NCBI GenBank assembly: GCA_021790625.1
Contig: JAJYGL010000221.1
Location: forward strand, 1-7,286
Direction of reading: 5' to 3'
DNA from: Pseudomonadota bacterium
GTDB taxonomy: Bacteria > Pseudomonadota > Gammaproteobacteria > Burkholderiales > Sulfuriferulaceae
Length of the DNA: 7,286 bases
Below the pieces are notes generated by a model. It saw nothing but the letters and a program-made list of their open reading frames with translations. It made no database searches and was not told the origin of the DNA. Below are positions 6,529 to 7,286 of this stretch, piece after piece. The position numbers and the translations under genes were made by a program. The stretch's first letter is position 1, and every line of letters starts with the position of its first letter.

Positions 6529-7286
6529 ATGACAATTCACCACACCCGTCTTGCACGCGCTATGGCCAGCGCATTGTGTGTACCTGCTCTTTTGCTTGCC
6601 TCGCTGACCCATGCCGCCGACGCGGTCAAAGAACAATTCTTCCCGCCCTGGAGCCACGGCGCCAATGACCCCATCACCGAACATGGACTGGATTTCACCG
6701 TTCCTGAGATCGACAACCTGCCCGATTTTCACGGCGACCCCTGCCAGGCAAAACTGACCGTGTTCGTTGGTGGCAACTACTTCTTCGCCATGGCGCCACT
6801 GGTTGCCGAATTTGTCAAAGAACACCCGGAATTCAAAGGCAAGATTTATTACGAAACCATCCCGCCCGGCCTGCTGGTCGACCAAATCAAACATAACGGC
6901 ACCATCACCGTCGGCAACATGACCTGGACCGCACATGCTGACGTCTACGCTGGCGGCATGAAACGCGTCACCGGCGTCATCAAGGACGGCTACGCCACTG
7001 GCCCTGCCGTACCTTACGCCACCAACACCCTCACCATCATGGTACCCAAAGGCAACCCTGCGCACATCACAGGTCTTGCCGATCTGGGCAAACCGGGCGT
7101 ACGTCTGGTCATGCCAAACCCCAAATTTGAAGGCATCGGCCGCCAGATCAAAGCCAGCCTCGCCAAGGCCGGCGGCGACGCACTGGTCAACACCGTCTAC
7201 ACCGACAAAGTGAAAAATGGTGAAACGCTGATGACGCATATCCACCATCGCCAGTCACCACTGTTCCTGATGCTCGGACGCGCCGA
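6529..7286 (+). CDS. Exported ModA-like substrate-binding protein (3'-truncated by window edge)
   Basis: Predicted periplasmic solute-binding protein of the type 2 (ModA-like) fold; 252 residues are visible and the frame is open at the right edge. The Sec signal peptide has a hydrophobic core (residues 15-26) and probable cleavage after THA (29). The mature part follows the ModA layout: LTVFVGGNYFFAMAPLVAEF (76-95), then IPPGLLVDQIKHNG (111-124) and ADVYAGG, the hinge-like ATNTLTIMVPKGNP (164-177) with LADLGKPGVRLVMPNP, and IHHRQSPLFL (238-247). The Ser residues that bind oxyanions in true molybdate-binding ModA are replaced here (GGNYFF), so the ligand is probably something else or is bound differently. 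The start is supported by GGAGA at 6516-6520, 8 nt upstream. Transporter genes, if any, would lie beyond the window. A long minus-strand frame over the same bases is a shadow. Confidence 0.82.
   Translation, partial: MTIHHTRLARAMASALCVPALLLASLTHAADAVKEQFFPPWSHGANDPITEHGLDFTVPEIDNLPDFHGDPCQAKLTVFVGGNYFFAMAPLVAEFVKEHPEFKGKIYYETIPPGLLVDQIKHNGTITVGNMTWTAHADVYAGGMKRVTGVIKDGYATGPAVPYATNTLTIMVPKGNPAHITGLADLGKPGVRLVMPNPKFEGIGRQIKASLAKAGGDALVNTVYTDKVKNGETLMTHIHHRQSPLFLMLGRA

Noticed and set aside
6393..6668. Plus-strand 91-residue frame in the leader of the binding-protein gene
   Set aside because: It has no ribosome-binding site, overlaps the start of the real gene in another frame by 140 bp, and its C-terminal part reads as out-of-frame sequence.
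6523..7248. 241-residue minus-strand open frame opposite the binding-protein gene
   Set aside because: It is the antisense shadow of a better gene: the plus strand has a signal peptide, a ribosome-binding site and ModA-like segments. The minus-strand protein matches no family I recognise.

Overview
The window looks like chromosomal DNA from a Gram-negative proteobacterium, most likely a betaproteobacterium. The reasons are the gene set leuS-lptE-holA followed by the ribosomal/tRNA operon rpsP-rimM-trmD-rplS, an LPS-assembly lipoprotein (so an outer membrane), moderately GC-rich codon usage, and the style of the LptE, S16 and L19 proteins. An exported DsrE-family protein and an exported ModA-like binding protein at the right end are of a kind I associate with sulfur-oxidising or otherwise lithotrophic relatives (for example Nitrosomonadales). 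That placement is inference and cannot be settled from this sequence.

Layout. (1) Positions 1-3487, plus strand: the 3' three quarters of leuS (leucyl-tRNA synthetase), lptE and holA, with gaps of 3 and 5 nt, consistent with one transcript. (2) Positions 3488-3544: the converging ends of holA and rplS, with no recognisable terminator. (3) Positions 3545-5593, minus strand: rpsP-rimM-trmD-rplS in transcription order. The operon is driven by a near-consensus sigma70 promoter (TTGCCA-17-TATAAT) at 5627-5655. rpsP and rimM overlap as TAATG. The trmD start carries a 13-bp tandem duplication, and a hairpin lies between trmD and rplS. (4) Positions 5661-5695: a strong intrinsic terminator for the next minus-strand gene, directly behind the rpsP promoter. 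(5) Positions 5741-6253, minus strand: a secreted DsrE/DsrF-like protein. (6) Positions 6254-6528: a divergent intergenic region with one good predicted promoter in each direction. (7) Positions 6529 to the window end, plus strand: a secreted ModA-like substrate-binding protein, cut by the window edge.

Function. Most of the window is housekeeping: leucine charging, LPS transport to the outer membrane, clamp loading in replication, 30S assembly and maturation (S16, RimM), m1G37 methylation of tRNA (TrmD) and the 50S protein L19. The accessory part is the divergent pair at 5741-7286, two exported proteins of unknown exact role that share a control region. I found no mobile element, CRISPR array, tRNA or rRNA gene, and no clear evidence of a new multi-gene system. 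The observations most worth a second look are the duplicated trmD start and the divergent DsrE-like/ModA-like pair.
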